NCBI RefSeq assembly: GCF_042453785.1
Contig: NC_091667.1
Span: 34,340,001-34,404,000 of the forward strand
Origin: Malus domestica
Lineage: Eukaryota; Streptophyta; Magnoliopsida; Rosales; Rosaceae
Length of the DNA stretch: 64,000 bases
Reading direction: 5' to 3'
Shown here piece after piece: positions 46,556-58,698 of this stretch. Position numbers and translations under genes: made by a program. Below the pieces are notes generated by a model. It did not search any database. It had not been told where the DNA came from and saw only the letters and a program-made list of their open reading frames with translations. Numbering within the stretch: position 1 is the stretch's first letter; every line of letters starts with the position of its first letter.

Positions 46556-48567
46556 TCAAACTATACAAATTAGTGTTAAACCAATAGCAGTGACTATAAG
46601 AGTGGAGGGGACTCCAAATTTCAGATGGCTCCAGAAGGACAATGTGTAGGCAAGTTGTGGAGATTGGCGAGCCTGCTCGCACACTATCAAGTTGGCTGCT
46701 GATCCCATAAGCGACAGGTTTCCAGCCACGGTGCTCACCCAAGCTAATAGGAGCCACGCCTTCTTCTCCTCCGCGGCAGAGATTAGGGCCGCCGACGCTG
46801 CCACCCGCCCTCCAAGCAACAAAACTATCCAACACAAAAGAAAAAAAAACGTGCATGTTAAGTGGCTGCTGAAAGTTTGAGAATATTTTGGTTCTTATAG
46901 AGTCGGTCGGTCGTACCCAGTGCACAAGGCTCCCGCTTTACGCAGGGTCTGGGAGAGGTGAATGTCGGCTAGCCTTACCCCCATTTATGGAGAGGCTGCT
47001 CCCAAGTCTCGAACCCGAGACCTACCGCTCACGGACGAAGACATTTGCCATCGCACCCAGTGCGACCTGGTTCTTATAGAGTGCAAACGGAAAATAATAT
47101 CAGCGCCAGTTGGTACATTTGAAGCCAAATTTGACAGCACAAGTATGGTGACTGCAAGAACATATATGCCGCTAGCACGATCAATTTGCGCATGCGGCTC
47201 CATGAAGTCCCAAAGATCGCTTGGAATGCCGGTCTTGTTGAATCCACTGACGGTTATAAACATTCCGCAGAAGAAAATCAAGAGTGAATAGGAAACCTGT
47301 CAAAGAAAGAAAGAAACTTGTTACATTTGTAATCTAATCTAACGTCCGGAGTGTACTTCGTGCTTGTGAAACTTACCTTTTCTAGGCTTGGACTGGCATC
47401 CGTGAAGTCAAGAACAACCAGAGCAAGTGCAGCAGTAATCGCACACCACGACATATTGAAGCCCATAAGCAGTGCAATCAGCATTCCTATGGTAATAAGG
47501 TAAACACCAGATTTCCACAATATCCTTTTCCATCTTTTGGTCAGATGTTCCTTCCCTTCCAACGACTCCTTAGGAAATGCATCTGTTTGTCTATCATTCG
47601 ATGGAGACCTTTTTGATGGGATTGTTTCGTCCCTTTTATGAGAAGACAAATCATTCGTCTCCTCTTTTGATGCACTTAAAATTCTTGCAGACTCTATCAC
47701 ACCACTAGGTACCTTGTTCGCTTCATTCTTGCAAGAAGGTAAGCGGTTTCTAAGAGTCTCGACATTACCTATGCTCACTTTAAGATTCGGAGAACTTTGT
47801 AGAGTCGGGATTTCCAATCTAGAGTTCAGTTGTTGAGAGTTTAAGGATGCACTACGTGACAATGTAACTGGTGAAAACAGATGATAACTTACATCCTCCT
47901 CTGGAACAGGTCCCAGAGCTGGATCTTCCTCATCCTTCTGGACAGACAACAATCTCCAGAACATACATAGAAGAATCAAAGCATTCACACAGACTCCCAC
48001 AAGCATTGCAGGGAGAATTACAATCACAAATGTCCCGAAAGATATCTTACTCTGAACAGCTATAACAAGGTTTTGAGGATTGCCGATCGGGGTTGCTGCA
48101 GACCCAATGTTTGCACTCGAGGCAAGGGCCAGTAGGAAAGGATGGGGTGGGAGATTATGTTGTCTTGCAACTTTCAAAACAAACTCGGTCAAAACCACAC
48201 AAGCGGTGTCATTGGTGAAGAGAGCGCTCGAAACTGCCGAAATCAAACAGATTCGACAAAGCAAGTCCTTTGCCCCTTGAGTTTTCCACATGAGCAACTT
48301 GCCCAAATACTTGAACATATCTGCTCTTTCGAGATACATACTCACAACCATTGTCCCGAACAGAAGACCGATGATTGGGAGATCAATAGCAGCGTATGCT
48401 TGATCAGGAGTTAAGACTTGGAAAACAACCATAAGCATTGCCCCGAGGAGGGACCCTGCAGTCCTACCGATTGGCAAGAAAGGGACAGCCGGAAACACAG
48501 CCAACACCCAAAAGACTGCAAAAGCAATCGAGCCAAGAAACACTTTGACTGGAGAAGCCATTGCCAT
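46556..48567 (-). CDS. LSI2: Lsi2-like transporter, copy C (open frame, damaged splice donor, 549 aa if spliced)
   Basis: Exons on the minus strand are 48567-47377, 47296-47107 and 46824-46556 (1650 nt, in frame). The N half is as in copy A ([34 protein letters not shown]). The central loop keeps the segment missing from A ([16 protein letters not shown]). Two oddities stand out. The second intron no longer starts with GT: seven bases covering the donor are deleted, leaving CTG|GCGCTG, a poor GC donor. The same intron has gained a 164-bp SINE. The C terminus also differs, ending LICIV instead of LIR because exon 3 runs into new sequence. Reading through the intron would remove the conserved last membrane segments. 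Function is uncertain. Confidence 0.7.
46904..47067 (-). mobile_element. Au-like tRNA-derived SINE in intron 2 of Lsi2 copy C
   Basis: The flanking 15-bp duplication TGGTTCTTATAGAGT is perfect (46889-46903 and 47068-47082). On the minus strand the body has the B box GGGTTCGAGACTTGG and ends CACTGGGTACGACC, as in Au SINEs. It is in the sense orientation of the host gene. Absent from copies A and B. Confidence 0.85.
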
Positions 48568-49574
48568 TTTTCCAACTTAAGACTGGATGTGCTCCCTCCT
48601 GTGCACTCAGATTTGAACCCCGTAATCTATATTAGTTTAAAGTAGAATATCGCTTGTATCATAAGAAGCTGAAGATCTTACTCATGATAGTTAACCGTAG
48701 CATCAATACGGGCCAATTCCATTTAGCTAAACGAAAAGACCTGAACACGAAAACCAATTCCGGTTGCACAATTAGATTTAATAAAGATTCCAACTTAGAG
48801 ACCGAATTAGACCAGGACCAAACAGCTTGAATGCAAACAGTAAAACAAACAACAAGTTCTATATAAGGATCAGTGTGCAGCAGTATTGCAACTTTACGTG
48901 AACTGTAAGGCTGCGTTCGTTAGAAATAAGGACAACTTCCAAATTTTGTCCGAATTGAAGGTAAACGATTGGGTAGTCATGAACGAAGTTAGCCCTTCTA
49001 ATCCTATTATTGTTGTGGTATTAGACGGGAAAACATTCCTTCATTAGTAATTAATTAATCTTTTATCTTCGAAGTTGCTATCTATTTCTTTCCGAGTTAT
49101 CCGATCCAATGTCAATCCTCTTAACAATCGCATCCTAAATCTCAATAATTTACAAGAAGAACCAAGCCAAGATTGAATCTTTCAATCTGTTTAATAGCAA
49201 CAACTCAATAGAAATTTACAAAAATTCATCAGGAACAAAAAAAGTTAAAGGCGATTTGTTTGCTAATTTCAACAAAACCCTTATCCAAAAATCCACTGTA
49301 TTTGCTATAAATAGAATGAAACGTAAAGGTAGCTCAAGCTGGACAGAAAAAAGTGCTTAACTTTTAAGCAAAATCTAAACTAATTAGCAATACCAGGGCC
49401 AGAAGAAACAAAGATCTTACCTCCAAAGAGGTTCAAGGAAGTGGGGATTGAACCGCTTTTCTGTTTCGGGTAATTTATAAATAAGTTAAAAGGGAATCGA
49501 TCGATTTGCAGTGAGTGGAGCTTCTTCTCAGTTCCCAAATCGACACAATGAAATTTAAAATGAAAAGCTAAAAA

Positions 49575-50438
49575 CTTTGACTGTCATAATCTTTGTCTTT
49601 AATATGTTGTTGATGCTCTTTAAGGTCATACCAGTCACAATCCCACATGAATGAAACCATCTCGGTCCAATGAGAATTTTTTCGGTGTGCCGAAAATTCT
49701 GTCCGTTACACAGTACCTTAATACAAATAGTTGAATATATTTTTTCTTTTTTTCGTTCGGAATTAACAGTCTAGCCTTGAAACGAACAGAAATTGTTTAT
49801 ATTCATCATCTAGAGTGAACTAAATGTTGGTTTTTTAACTTTAATAATTCAAGAAGATTGAAATTTAAAATAAATTTGATTACATATTGATTATAGTCCC
49901 TTGATGTGTCTTCAATTCAAAATAATTAATATGCATTTTATTTAATGTCTCCCATTAAATATTTAAATTTATTAATATACAAATTTTAATTTTTTTTACC
50001 AAAAATCAAGTTTGAAGAGTGTTAAAATAAATTTAAAATAAAAAAAAAGTTTTTATTTTATTTTAAATTTATTTAACACTCTTCAAACTTGAAAGACTCA
50101 ATTAATGTATCTAAATGTTAGTACCGAAATGTATTATATTGAACTAATGTATTTAAATGTTAGTACCGAAATGTATGTACTGAAATATATGCACCGAAAT
50201 GTATTATATTAAATTAATGTACCGAAATGTATGCACCAAAATGTTAGTACCTAAATGTATTATATTGAATTAATGTACTTAAATGTTTGTATTGAAATGT
50301 GTGTACCTAAATGTATGCACCGAATTGTATTATAATGAATTTAATATACCTAAATGAAGAAGACAAAGTACGTCGAAGTATATTTTATAACAAAAATTAG
50401 TTTATCTAAATGTTTATAACAAAATATATTATGATAAT
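49575..50438. other. Flank of unit C with an insertion containing a hairpin and short degenerate repeats
   Basis: 49575-49810 matches unit B 34420-34650. From about 49818 the sequence leaves that alignment until 51296, so the interval (including the Cassandra TRIM) is an insertion or was lost from B. 49998-50093 forms a strong hairpin (AGTTTGAAGAGTGTTAAA and its complement). 50100-50350 has repeats of GTACCGAAATGTAT / GTACCTAAATGT. Confidence 0.5.
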
Positions 50439-51097
50439 TGTCACATCCCCGCCCAGGCCCCACCACATCCCGGGCTCGACTCCACCATAACATGATATTG
50501 TCCGCTTTGGGCCCCGACCACGCCCTCACGGTTTTGTTTATGGGAACTCACACGAGAACTTCCTAGTGGGTCACCCATCATGGGATTGCTCTCGCGCGCT
50601 ACTCGCTTAACTTCGGAGTTCTGATTGAACCCGAAACCAGTGAGCTCCCAAAAAGCCTCGTGCTAGATAGAGTTGGGAATATACATATAAGGCATAGAGG
50701 ATCCACTCCCCTGGGCGATGTGGGATGTTACAATCCACCCCCCTTAGGGGCCCGACGTCCTCGTCAGCACACACGCGGCCAGGGGTAGGCTCTGATACCA
50801 AATTGTCACATCCCGGCTCGGGGTCCACCACATCCCGGGCCCACTCCACCACCGTAGCACGATATTGTCCGCTTTGGGCCCGACCACACCCTCACGATTT
50901 TGTTTCTAGGAACTCACACGAGAACTTCCCAGTGGGTCACCTATCCTGAGATTGCTTTTGCGCAAACTCGTTTAACTTCGGAGTTCCGATGGAACCCAAA
51001 ACCAATGAGCTCTCAAAAGGCCTCGTGCTAGGTAGAGATGAGAATATACATATAAGGCATAGAGGATCCACTCCCCTGGGCGATGTGGGATGTTACA
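50439..51097 (-). mobile_element. Full-length Cassandra TRIM retrotransposon
   Basis: Two 294-bp LTRs (50439-50732, 50804-51097) enclose only 71 bp. Read on the minus strand, the LTR at 50804-51097 is followed by the initiator-Met primer site TGGTATCAGAGCC and a purine tract AAGGGGGGTGGAT. Each LTR carries a 5S rRNA-like block (AACTCCGAAGTTAAGCGAG and, further on, TGGGTGACCCACTAGG at about 50567-50650). The flanks ATAAT and ATAAA fit a 5-bp duplication with one mismatch. Cassandra elements encode no protein and depend on other elements' enzymes; the 5S block contains Pol III internal promoter boxes. Confidence 0.92.
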
Positions 51098-51099
51098 AT

Positions 51100-53166
51100 A
51101 AATGAAATGAAAATTATAATTATAAAAAAATAAAATTAATACATTAAAGTTAGGAAGAAAAAGAGAAATAATTAAAAAATCAAAATGTAATTAATAAATG
51201 AGGTTATTAATGTATCAAGGGACTAAAATTATATTTTGATCTTACTAATGGTTTTAGTATAAAAGTCATCTTTGCCAAGGATTAGATGAACTTTTCTAAT
51301 GTTTATATCTCAATATTAATGCTTCGATGTTATTGTCGCTAACAAGACGTAACGAAATAATATATATTTCAATAATATTTATACACATTTGGTCATTGGT
51401 CATGCACAAAGAATTTCTACCTATTCTTCTGGCATTTAGATTGCATAAATCAAATAATCAAATACCAGAACAAAGAAATAAAAGCGGAGGAAAAAAACAT
51501 GGCATTTATATTGCATAAATTAAACAATACAAGGAAAAAAACAAAGAAATAACCGTGGCTTCCCTGCCCCCGAAAATGGTAGATAATTGTGGCTTGCCAT
51601 CAATTGTCTCTCCTTTTACAAAACAAAAAAAACAAAAAACAAAGAAATAAAAATAGAAAAAAATCAACAAAAAAAAAGGTATGAAAATCACGGTCTAAAT
51701 AAAATGCCTTATTTTATATGATGCAAATATGGGGACTTCACTCTCATTCTTATAATTTTCTGCAGAGTTTTATTTTTATTATTATATTTATAAATTATGG
51801 GTAAAAAAATTTGTACTCTATTTTAGTGAGAGCGACAAAATTATAATGTTTAGTCGATCTGTATCTTTTGTTTATTGGGACAGATCGGCGATAACATTTT
51901 TACACAATTTTTATGGGAATTATTAATGGTACTTCAAAATTTTCATTTTGTATTTTAAATGTTTTATAATTAGAAAGAAAAATATACTTGTGATGATTGT
52001 AGAATGAGATTTTTGGAGTGCTAAACCCTTAATCTGATGGTGAAGTAATTTCATATTTGAGTGATTTGTTGAACATAATCTTTGAGTGGAGATAAAAAAG
52101 ATAGACGATTCAGATCGTTAAAATACACTAAGAAGTAGGCTCTAAAAACGTGAGTAAAAAAAAATAGTGTTACCGATCGGCACCCAATATTACAACCTTT
52201 TTTAATCTGTTGCCTACGGAATTTAATATTTACTGAATCTCTATGAACCGATCTCTGGTTTGAACTTTGATCTGATGAGAAATTGGAAGTGTTAGATCGG
52301 ATAGGGAGTAGAAGTAAAAGAGAGATTGTGACATGGCGTTCCAAGACAAACGCCTAATCCTATCATTATTTTCTCATAAGATGATAGACTTGATAGTGAA
52401 GCAAGGCTTGCAAGAAATTATTTAATGTCAGTTATGTAACCTATAATTCTTTTTTTTCGTAGATGACGCCAACCAAGTGAGGCCCGATCAATAAAATTGT
52501 AGAATGAGACTCTTTAACGCATTAGCAATAAAATTAGGTTTGCAATAGATATATTAAACATGTACGACGCTTAGATGGATCAGGGACAAAACTAGCATGC
52601 GAGATGTAACATGCTTTGGTTTTTGATTTTGTCTACTATGTTGCCAAGAGAGAAAAACAAACAAGAAAGAAATAAAATTGAATGATAGATTAATTAAAGA
52701 TGTCATTAAAAAAATATTGAATCATACGGATTCATAATTATAAAAGCATTTAAGATTTTCACACGGCATGTTTTTGGTTTAATTTTTTGTATCGGTGAAT
52801 TACACGATCATGGTTAGAGAAGGCTGAACTATCTTTGTAAGTGTTCCCAACCCCTAAAAATATAAACTATCGCAAAGAAACCGTTAGCTTATTATTTTTA
52901 TCGAAAAAAAAGTTATGTGATAATCATAAACCAAATAATGTGACATATTTTATTAAACCATTAACTTCGATTTCACAGGCATTAAAGAATTGGAAGTCTA
53001 ATATTTTGAGCTAAATACGTGTCAGAAAGAGTCAAAATACCAAAAATACCTTCCTCGAATGAGTTACCCTCATGTGTAATTTTTTTATTTTTTTATTTTT
53101 ATTTTTTATTTTTTATTTTAAGTCCTCATGTGTAGGTTTTGCGCAACTTATAGCCCATATTGATTA
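51100..53166. other. Gene-poor AT-rich DNA
   Basis: 51296-51430 and 51760-51780 align with the flank of unit B and supply the empty site of the 9.5-kb retrotransposon. 51917-52030 resembles half of a small foldback also found at 54345-54475. No gene was recognised. Confidence 0.4.
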
Positions 53167-54344
53167 TTAAAAAATGAGAAATTTTATTTGAATTCATATT
53201 TTGTATCTCAACATTTAGCTTACTTTTTATATCTATATTGTATTTGATTTATCTATTATTATCTATTTACACCCAACATTATTTCCGAAACCGCCATTAC
53301 TTATCAAAACTCAACTCAATCAAACTTCTTTTTACACCCAACTCAATCTACTTAAAAATAAAAAATAAAACCATAACCAATCCATCATCTTCATGAAGCA
53401 AATCCCCTTCTCTCTCTCTTTAAAAAATCCTTCCATCTCCCATGGTTGTCATTCTGCACCCTCATCTACTCCTCCGTAGTCATCCAAACCTCTTCCTCTT
53501 CCTTCTCTTCATCATTTGACATCTCTAAATTTCTAGAGCACTAATTAGCTTAATAATTGGTATGAGCTTCTGGTTATAGTGTTTAATGAGTTTGGTATGT
53601 CTCAATTAAATGAGAATCTTCTAGTCTCTATATTCCTATATGTGGTAGAAAAATGGGTATGTCCATGATAACTTTTGGTATATCAATGAATATTTTTAAC
53701 TGTGGATATTTATTAGATACAAAAGTTGCGGACAACAATTCACATTACATTGAACTGTGGCTAAAAAGTATATCGTCTTTGCACGTTTTATAGGCGAACT
53801 CATAGCTAAGCAGTTTTTATTGTGGAGCAAAACTTCGGGAATTGATCTAACCTGGATGTGTAATTGAGTTTATGCATTTTAATGATTAAACTGATAAATA
53901 TTTCGACCATATATGGATTTAATATCGTAGTATCTTTTAGCCTCTATATGCCACAAAAGTTGAGGACAAAAATTCACAATACATAGAACTGTGGTTAAAA
54001 AGTATATCGCTTTTGCACATTTTATAGTTGAACTCATAGGTAAGCAGTTTTATTGTTGACCAGAACTTCGGGAATTGATCTAACTTGAATGCATAATTGA
54101 GCTTATGCATTTTAATGATTAAATTCATAAATATCTCGACCGCATATGAATTTAATATCATATTGTCTTTTAGCCTCTATATTGGTATTTGTGGCAAAAA
54201 AAATGGGTACCTCCATGAGAAAATTTTGTAGATCGATGAATATTTTCAATCTAGATATTTATTAGATACCAGAAATTCTAAGTCTATTCGCAAAAGTCTA
54301 AGTCAATGCCTCGTACAATATTTGTTAAGACATATTTAGGGAAC

Positions 54345-54475
54345 TGTTATTAGCACTCCAAAAATCTCATTTTACACTCTGCACAAGTGTATTTTTCTTT
54401 CTGATTATAGAAAGTTTGGAGTGCCAAATGAGATTTTTGGAGAGCTAATAACAATTTTCTATATTTATATACATT
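54345..54475. mobile_element. Small foldback MITE inside the left arm
   Basis: GAACTGTTATTAGCACTCC at the left is matched by an inverted copy at the right (GGAGAGCTAATAACA), with a centre TTTTTCTTTCTGATTATAG. Its mirror copy in the right arm is about 56020-56150, so it was present when the arms formed. Confidence 0.65.
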
Positions 54476-54679
54476 TTATTTTAGTTTGGAAGTCGACTTC
54501 CTTTTTTTTTTCTTTCTTTATCAAGTTAAGAGTTCACTGACTGTGACCCTGTGCAACTAGTTGTTGATTCGTTTTGAATAATCATCATTATTTCTTACAA
54601 TGTCTTGGGCGTATGAATAATAGAAAGAAAACGGTCATGATACAAGCTGAATAGTAGTAATACTAATTAGTAAACAACT

Positions 54680-55205
54680 TGTGCATGATGTTTGCTTATA
54701 ACCAAGTGACATGAAGGGACAAATGTGTATGTTTCATGCATAACTTGGAATAGTATTAGTAAATGCATGATGTTTGCTTATAACCAAGTGGCATGAATGC
54801 TTATAACCAAGTGGCATGAAGGGACAGATGTGTATGTTTCATGCATGACTTGGAATAGTATTAGTAAATGCGTGATGTTTGCTTATAACCAAGTGGCATG
54901 AAGGGACAAATGTGTATGTTTCATGCATGACTTGGAATAGTATTAGTTTTGAATAATCAACATTATTTCTTACAACATTAGTTTTGATTATGACCCTGTC
55001 CAACTAGTTGTTGATTCGTTTTGAATAATCAACATTATTTTTTACAATTTCTTGGGTGTATGAATAACAGAAAGAATGGTCATGATACAAGCTAAATAAG
55101 AGTAGTACTAATTAGTAAACAACTTGTGCATGATGTTTGCTTATAACCAAGTGGCATGAAGGGACAAATGTGTATGTTTCATGCATGACTTGGAATAGTA
55201 TTAGT
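54680..55205. repeat. Tandem repeat units in the left arm (mirrored at 55534-55800)
   Basis: Four or more irregular units of about 84-108 bp around GCTTATAACCAAGTGGCATG, each continuing into TGTTTCATGCATGACTTGG. Unit number differs between arms, which explains most of the arm length difference. Confidence 0.7.
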
Positions 55206-55224
55206 AAAGTCACACATGTCAATC

Positions 55225-55375
55225 AACTTGTTGGTAAGTGGCCATTTACCACAGTGGTGAAAAAGTGTTGTGCTCTTGCATGACGACGTTGGTTCGAATT
55301 TTGTTGGTGACTAATCTAACATCTAACTTATTAATGCTATCGCTCGACTCAAAAAAGAAAAAAATTGAAATGTAT
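55225..55375 (+). mobile_element. SINE-like piece in the loop of the inverted repeat
   Basis: The tRNA-like region has TGGTGAAAAAGTGTTGTGC, B-box-like TTGGTTCGAATTTTG and an A-rich tail (AAAAAAGAAAAAAATTG). Only one copy is present, so the family is uncertain. Confidence 0.45.
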
Positions 55376-56427
55376 GTAGTGGATAAACACAATCTCAAAT
55401 TTTAATTAAACTCACATAACAACGATAAATAAAGGCATTATCACAACTTAGGGGTGGTGAACAATCCCATTAAAATAGAACTTAATATATACATATTAAA
55501 AACAAAAACAACTTGATGCAAAATCTCTCAACGACTAATACTATTCCAAGTCATGCATGAAACATACACATTTGTCCCTTCATGCCACTTGGTTATAAGC
55601 AAACATCACGCATTTGCTAATACTATTCCAAGTCATGCATGAAACATACACATTTGTCCTTTGATGCCACTTGGTTATAAGCATTCATGCCACTTGGTTA
55701 TAAGCAAACATCATGCATTTACTAATACTATTCCAAGTTATGCATGAAACATACACATTTGTCCCTTCATGTCACTTGGTTATAAGCAAACATCATGCAC
55801 AAGTTGTTTACTAATTAGTATTACTACTATTCAGCTTGTATCATGACCGTTTTCTTTCTATTATTCATACGCCCAAGACATTGTAAGAAATAATGTTGAT
55901 TATTCAAAACGAATCAGCAACTAGTTGCATAGGGTCACAGTCAGTGAACTCTTAACTTGATAAAGAAAGAAAAAAAAAAGGAAGTCGACTTCCAAACTAA
56001 AATAAAATGTATATAAATATAGAAAATTGTTATTAGCACTCCAAAAATCTCATTTGGCACTCCAAACTTTCTATAATTAGAAAGAAAAATACACTTATGC
56101 AAAGTGTAGAATGAGATTTTTGGAGTGCTAATAACAGTTCTCTAAATATATCTTAACAAATATTGTATGTGGCATTGACTTAGACTTTTGCGAATAGACT
56201 AATAATTTCTGGTATCTAATAAATATTCAGATTGAAAATATTCATCGATCTACAAAATTTTCTCATGGAGGTACCCATTTTTTTGCCACATATACCAATA
56301 TAGAGGCTAAAAGACACTACGATATTAAATTCATATGCGATCGAGATATTTATGAATTTAATCATTAAAATGCGTAAGCTCAATTATACATTCAAGTTAG
56401 ACCAATTCCCGAAGTTTTGGTCAACAA

Positions 56428-57541
56428 CACTACTACAAAAGAGGCTATCATCGGCGAACCAAAAACTGACAAGAACTCCAATTTCTGTCAAAAATTTGAT
56501 AAAAATTCGACATAAAACTATGCAATGTCGGATTGGAATAACGACACCATTGCTAGCGTCACAAAAGGGCTTCGATGTCCGTTTGTGCGCTTAATCCGCC
56601 ACAACTTAGCGTCGGTTAAAAGCGACACCCACTATGACATCGGCTAAAAGCGACATGATGTTCTGATATGATGGTGGTCATAACCGACATCAACTAGCAA
56701 CTAACAAATAAAATACTTAATCTATTGTCTGTCCTAACCAACATTACCCAACATCTCGATAAATAAAATAATTATCATGCATTCCTACACAGATGGTACA
56801 TGAGATGCAAACTTGACAGATTCAATTTATTCAAGAATTCAACTGGGGTCTTTGGGTGTAGAATTTCTTGTTAAATGTATTCTATGTCATATAAATAAGG
56901 AAGTACAAATAACACATATATAGGAGCCATTAGAGAACCGGTTACAAGATGAAGATAAAAAAACTAACAATTACATATAATACTAATCAGAGCTCCATGC
57001 TTGCATATAATACTAGCAGCTGCCATGATGCTTTCCCGTGCTTGCCTTTGTCGAAGACCACAAATTATGTAGCTCCATGCTGCCATGCTTGCCATCAGAT
57101 CAATGCTCCATTACTTTACTACTTCAACATTAGGGCTCTAATCTCTATAGATTAAACTCAGGTTTTATACCTTTCAAAAATTATGGATTTGCGATTTCCA
57201 GTGTCCTTGCTCTTCAGATCCAAAATGAACATGCATGAATTTTTATATGGATTTTCGCACTGCTGATCTTACTAAATAAGAACATAAAAGATGAGCTCAA
57301 TGGAGATTATAGCTTTAGTGAGTCATGCATTAGACTGCTTAGCATTCACATATTAATAGCTACGTGGAATGTTGTAAATACATCAAGAGTTCCACTTATT
57401 CTTCCTACCTTTTCACCGCCAAATCATCCAATTAGAATAGATTTTGTTGCTATACCTTTAAATGACGGATCTAGAACGGAGACAACTCTGTGGTGGTTTT
57501 TCCTTGAGATGCGATTTAGGGCTGTACCAGTGGTTGCATAG

Positions 57542-57572
<31 letters not shown>

Positions 57573-58698
57573 GATCTCAAGTCCCTGCAAAAGAAACAAC
57601 ACAAGCATGAGGAGTTGAAGATTTTTTTCTTGTATGGTATATTTCAATTTGTGAACATGAGTGCATGAATCGGCAAGGGAGGGTGAGAAGTTTACCTCTG
57701 AGTGCGTTGGCACCAAGATCAGTGCTGCTACCCTTCTGGTGATGCAGTAAATCCATGGTTGTGAGGTCTTATGGGTTGATGATGGAAGATTAAGGTTTGG
57801 TTTGCAGAAACGGAGGTTAGGGTTTGAAAAAATGTGGAGAGATGAGCTGCGGTTTTTTGGTGTGCTTGGAAGAAGGGAAAGATAAATGACCTTTAGGCTC
57901 GAGGTGAAGCCTTTTGAAAGAGGGAGATTGACATCCTCTTTTTCGTTTAAAAATACGGGGGGAAATATCCTGCCAAAATTTTTTTCATGCGAGATAAGTA
58001 TTTAAAAAAATAGAAGGGTGTTTAAATATGGATAAAAAGTTAGCGTCGGTTAAGGCCGACAGTTGCTGCAAGTGACGTCGAAATAGGAAAAAATTGTGTC
58101 GGATAAAACCGACGTTAGCCAGACAGATTTGAGTGGCATAGAAATAAGAAACTTTTGCGTCAGTTGAAACCGACGTGTGCCTGATAGACATTGCAGGTGG
58201 CCTCGAAATAGGAAAAGTTTGCGTCGGTTCAAACCGACGTGAGCCTGACAAATTTTATAGTCATTGCAAGTGGCGTCGAAATAGGGAAATTTTGTGTCGG
58301 TTCAAACCGACGTATGTCTGAGAGACATGTCAGTGAATCAGTGATTGGATGTGGCGTCGAAATAAGAAAACTTTGCACGTGCAAAAAAACTAAAATCTAT
58401 GTCGCTCAGAACCGACACAGGCTTTAAAATATTTAAAAACAATAATTAGTATCGGCTAGAAGCGACACCTATACTTTATGTCGCTTAAAAGTGACACTGT
58501 TTTTATTTTAAGCGACACCATTATTTAAAAATTATTAAAATGTATGTCGGTTATAAGCGACATAAACAGTGTATAACGCTTACAAGTGACAGAAAATCTG
58601 ACGTCATGTTCAGTAGGTATCGCAAATGTCTTGTCCACCACTATATTATATTAAACCGACATAACCTACTGACACTATAAGGCCCTTTTGTAGTAGTG
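56428..58698. mobile_element. CACTA (En/Spm) element, non-autonomous, nested in the right arm
   Basis: The ends CACTACTACAAAAGAGG and CCCTTTTGTAGTAGTG are the classic CACTA termini. The 3-bp duplication is CAA/TAA with one mismatch. The left arm of the host element supplies the empty site (complement of GGTCAACAATAAAACTGC). The 58030-58620 part is filled with subterminal repeats of GTCGGTTCAAACCGAC and AGCGACA types, the usual transposase-binding region. No transposase frame is visible; a GC-poor middle with a poly-T run (57542-57569) separates the ends. Confidence 0.93.

Larger units (their letters stand above)
44815..49575. repeat. Lsi2-like duplication unit C with flanks
   Basis: Collinear with unit A from 15566 and unit B from 29575. 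Upstream of the gene it matches unit B up to about 33120, then skips 1.3 kb of unit B and resumes at the equivalent of 34420. Confidence 0.8.

Noticed and set aside
50567..51020. 5S rRNA genes
   Set aside because: The 5S-like blocks are partial, diverged and sit inside repeated 294-bp LTRs with a tRNA primer site, so they belong to Cassandra, not to a 5S gene array.
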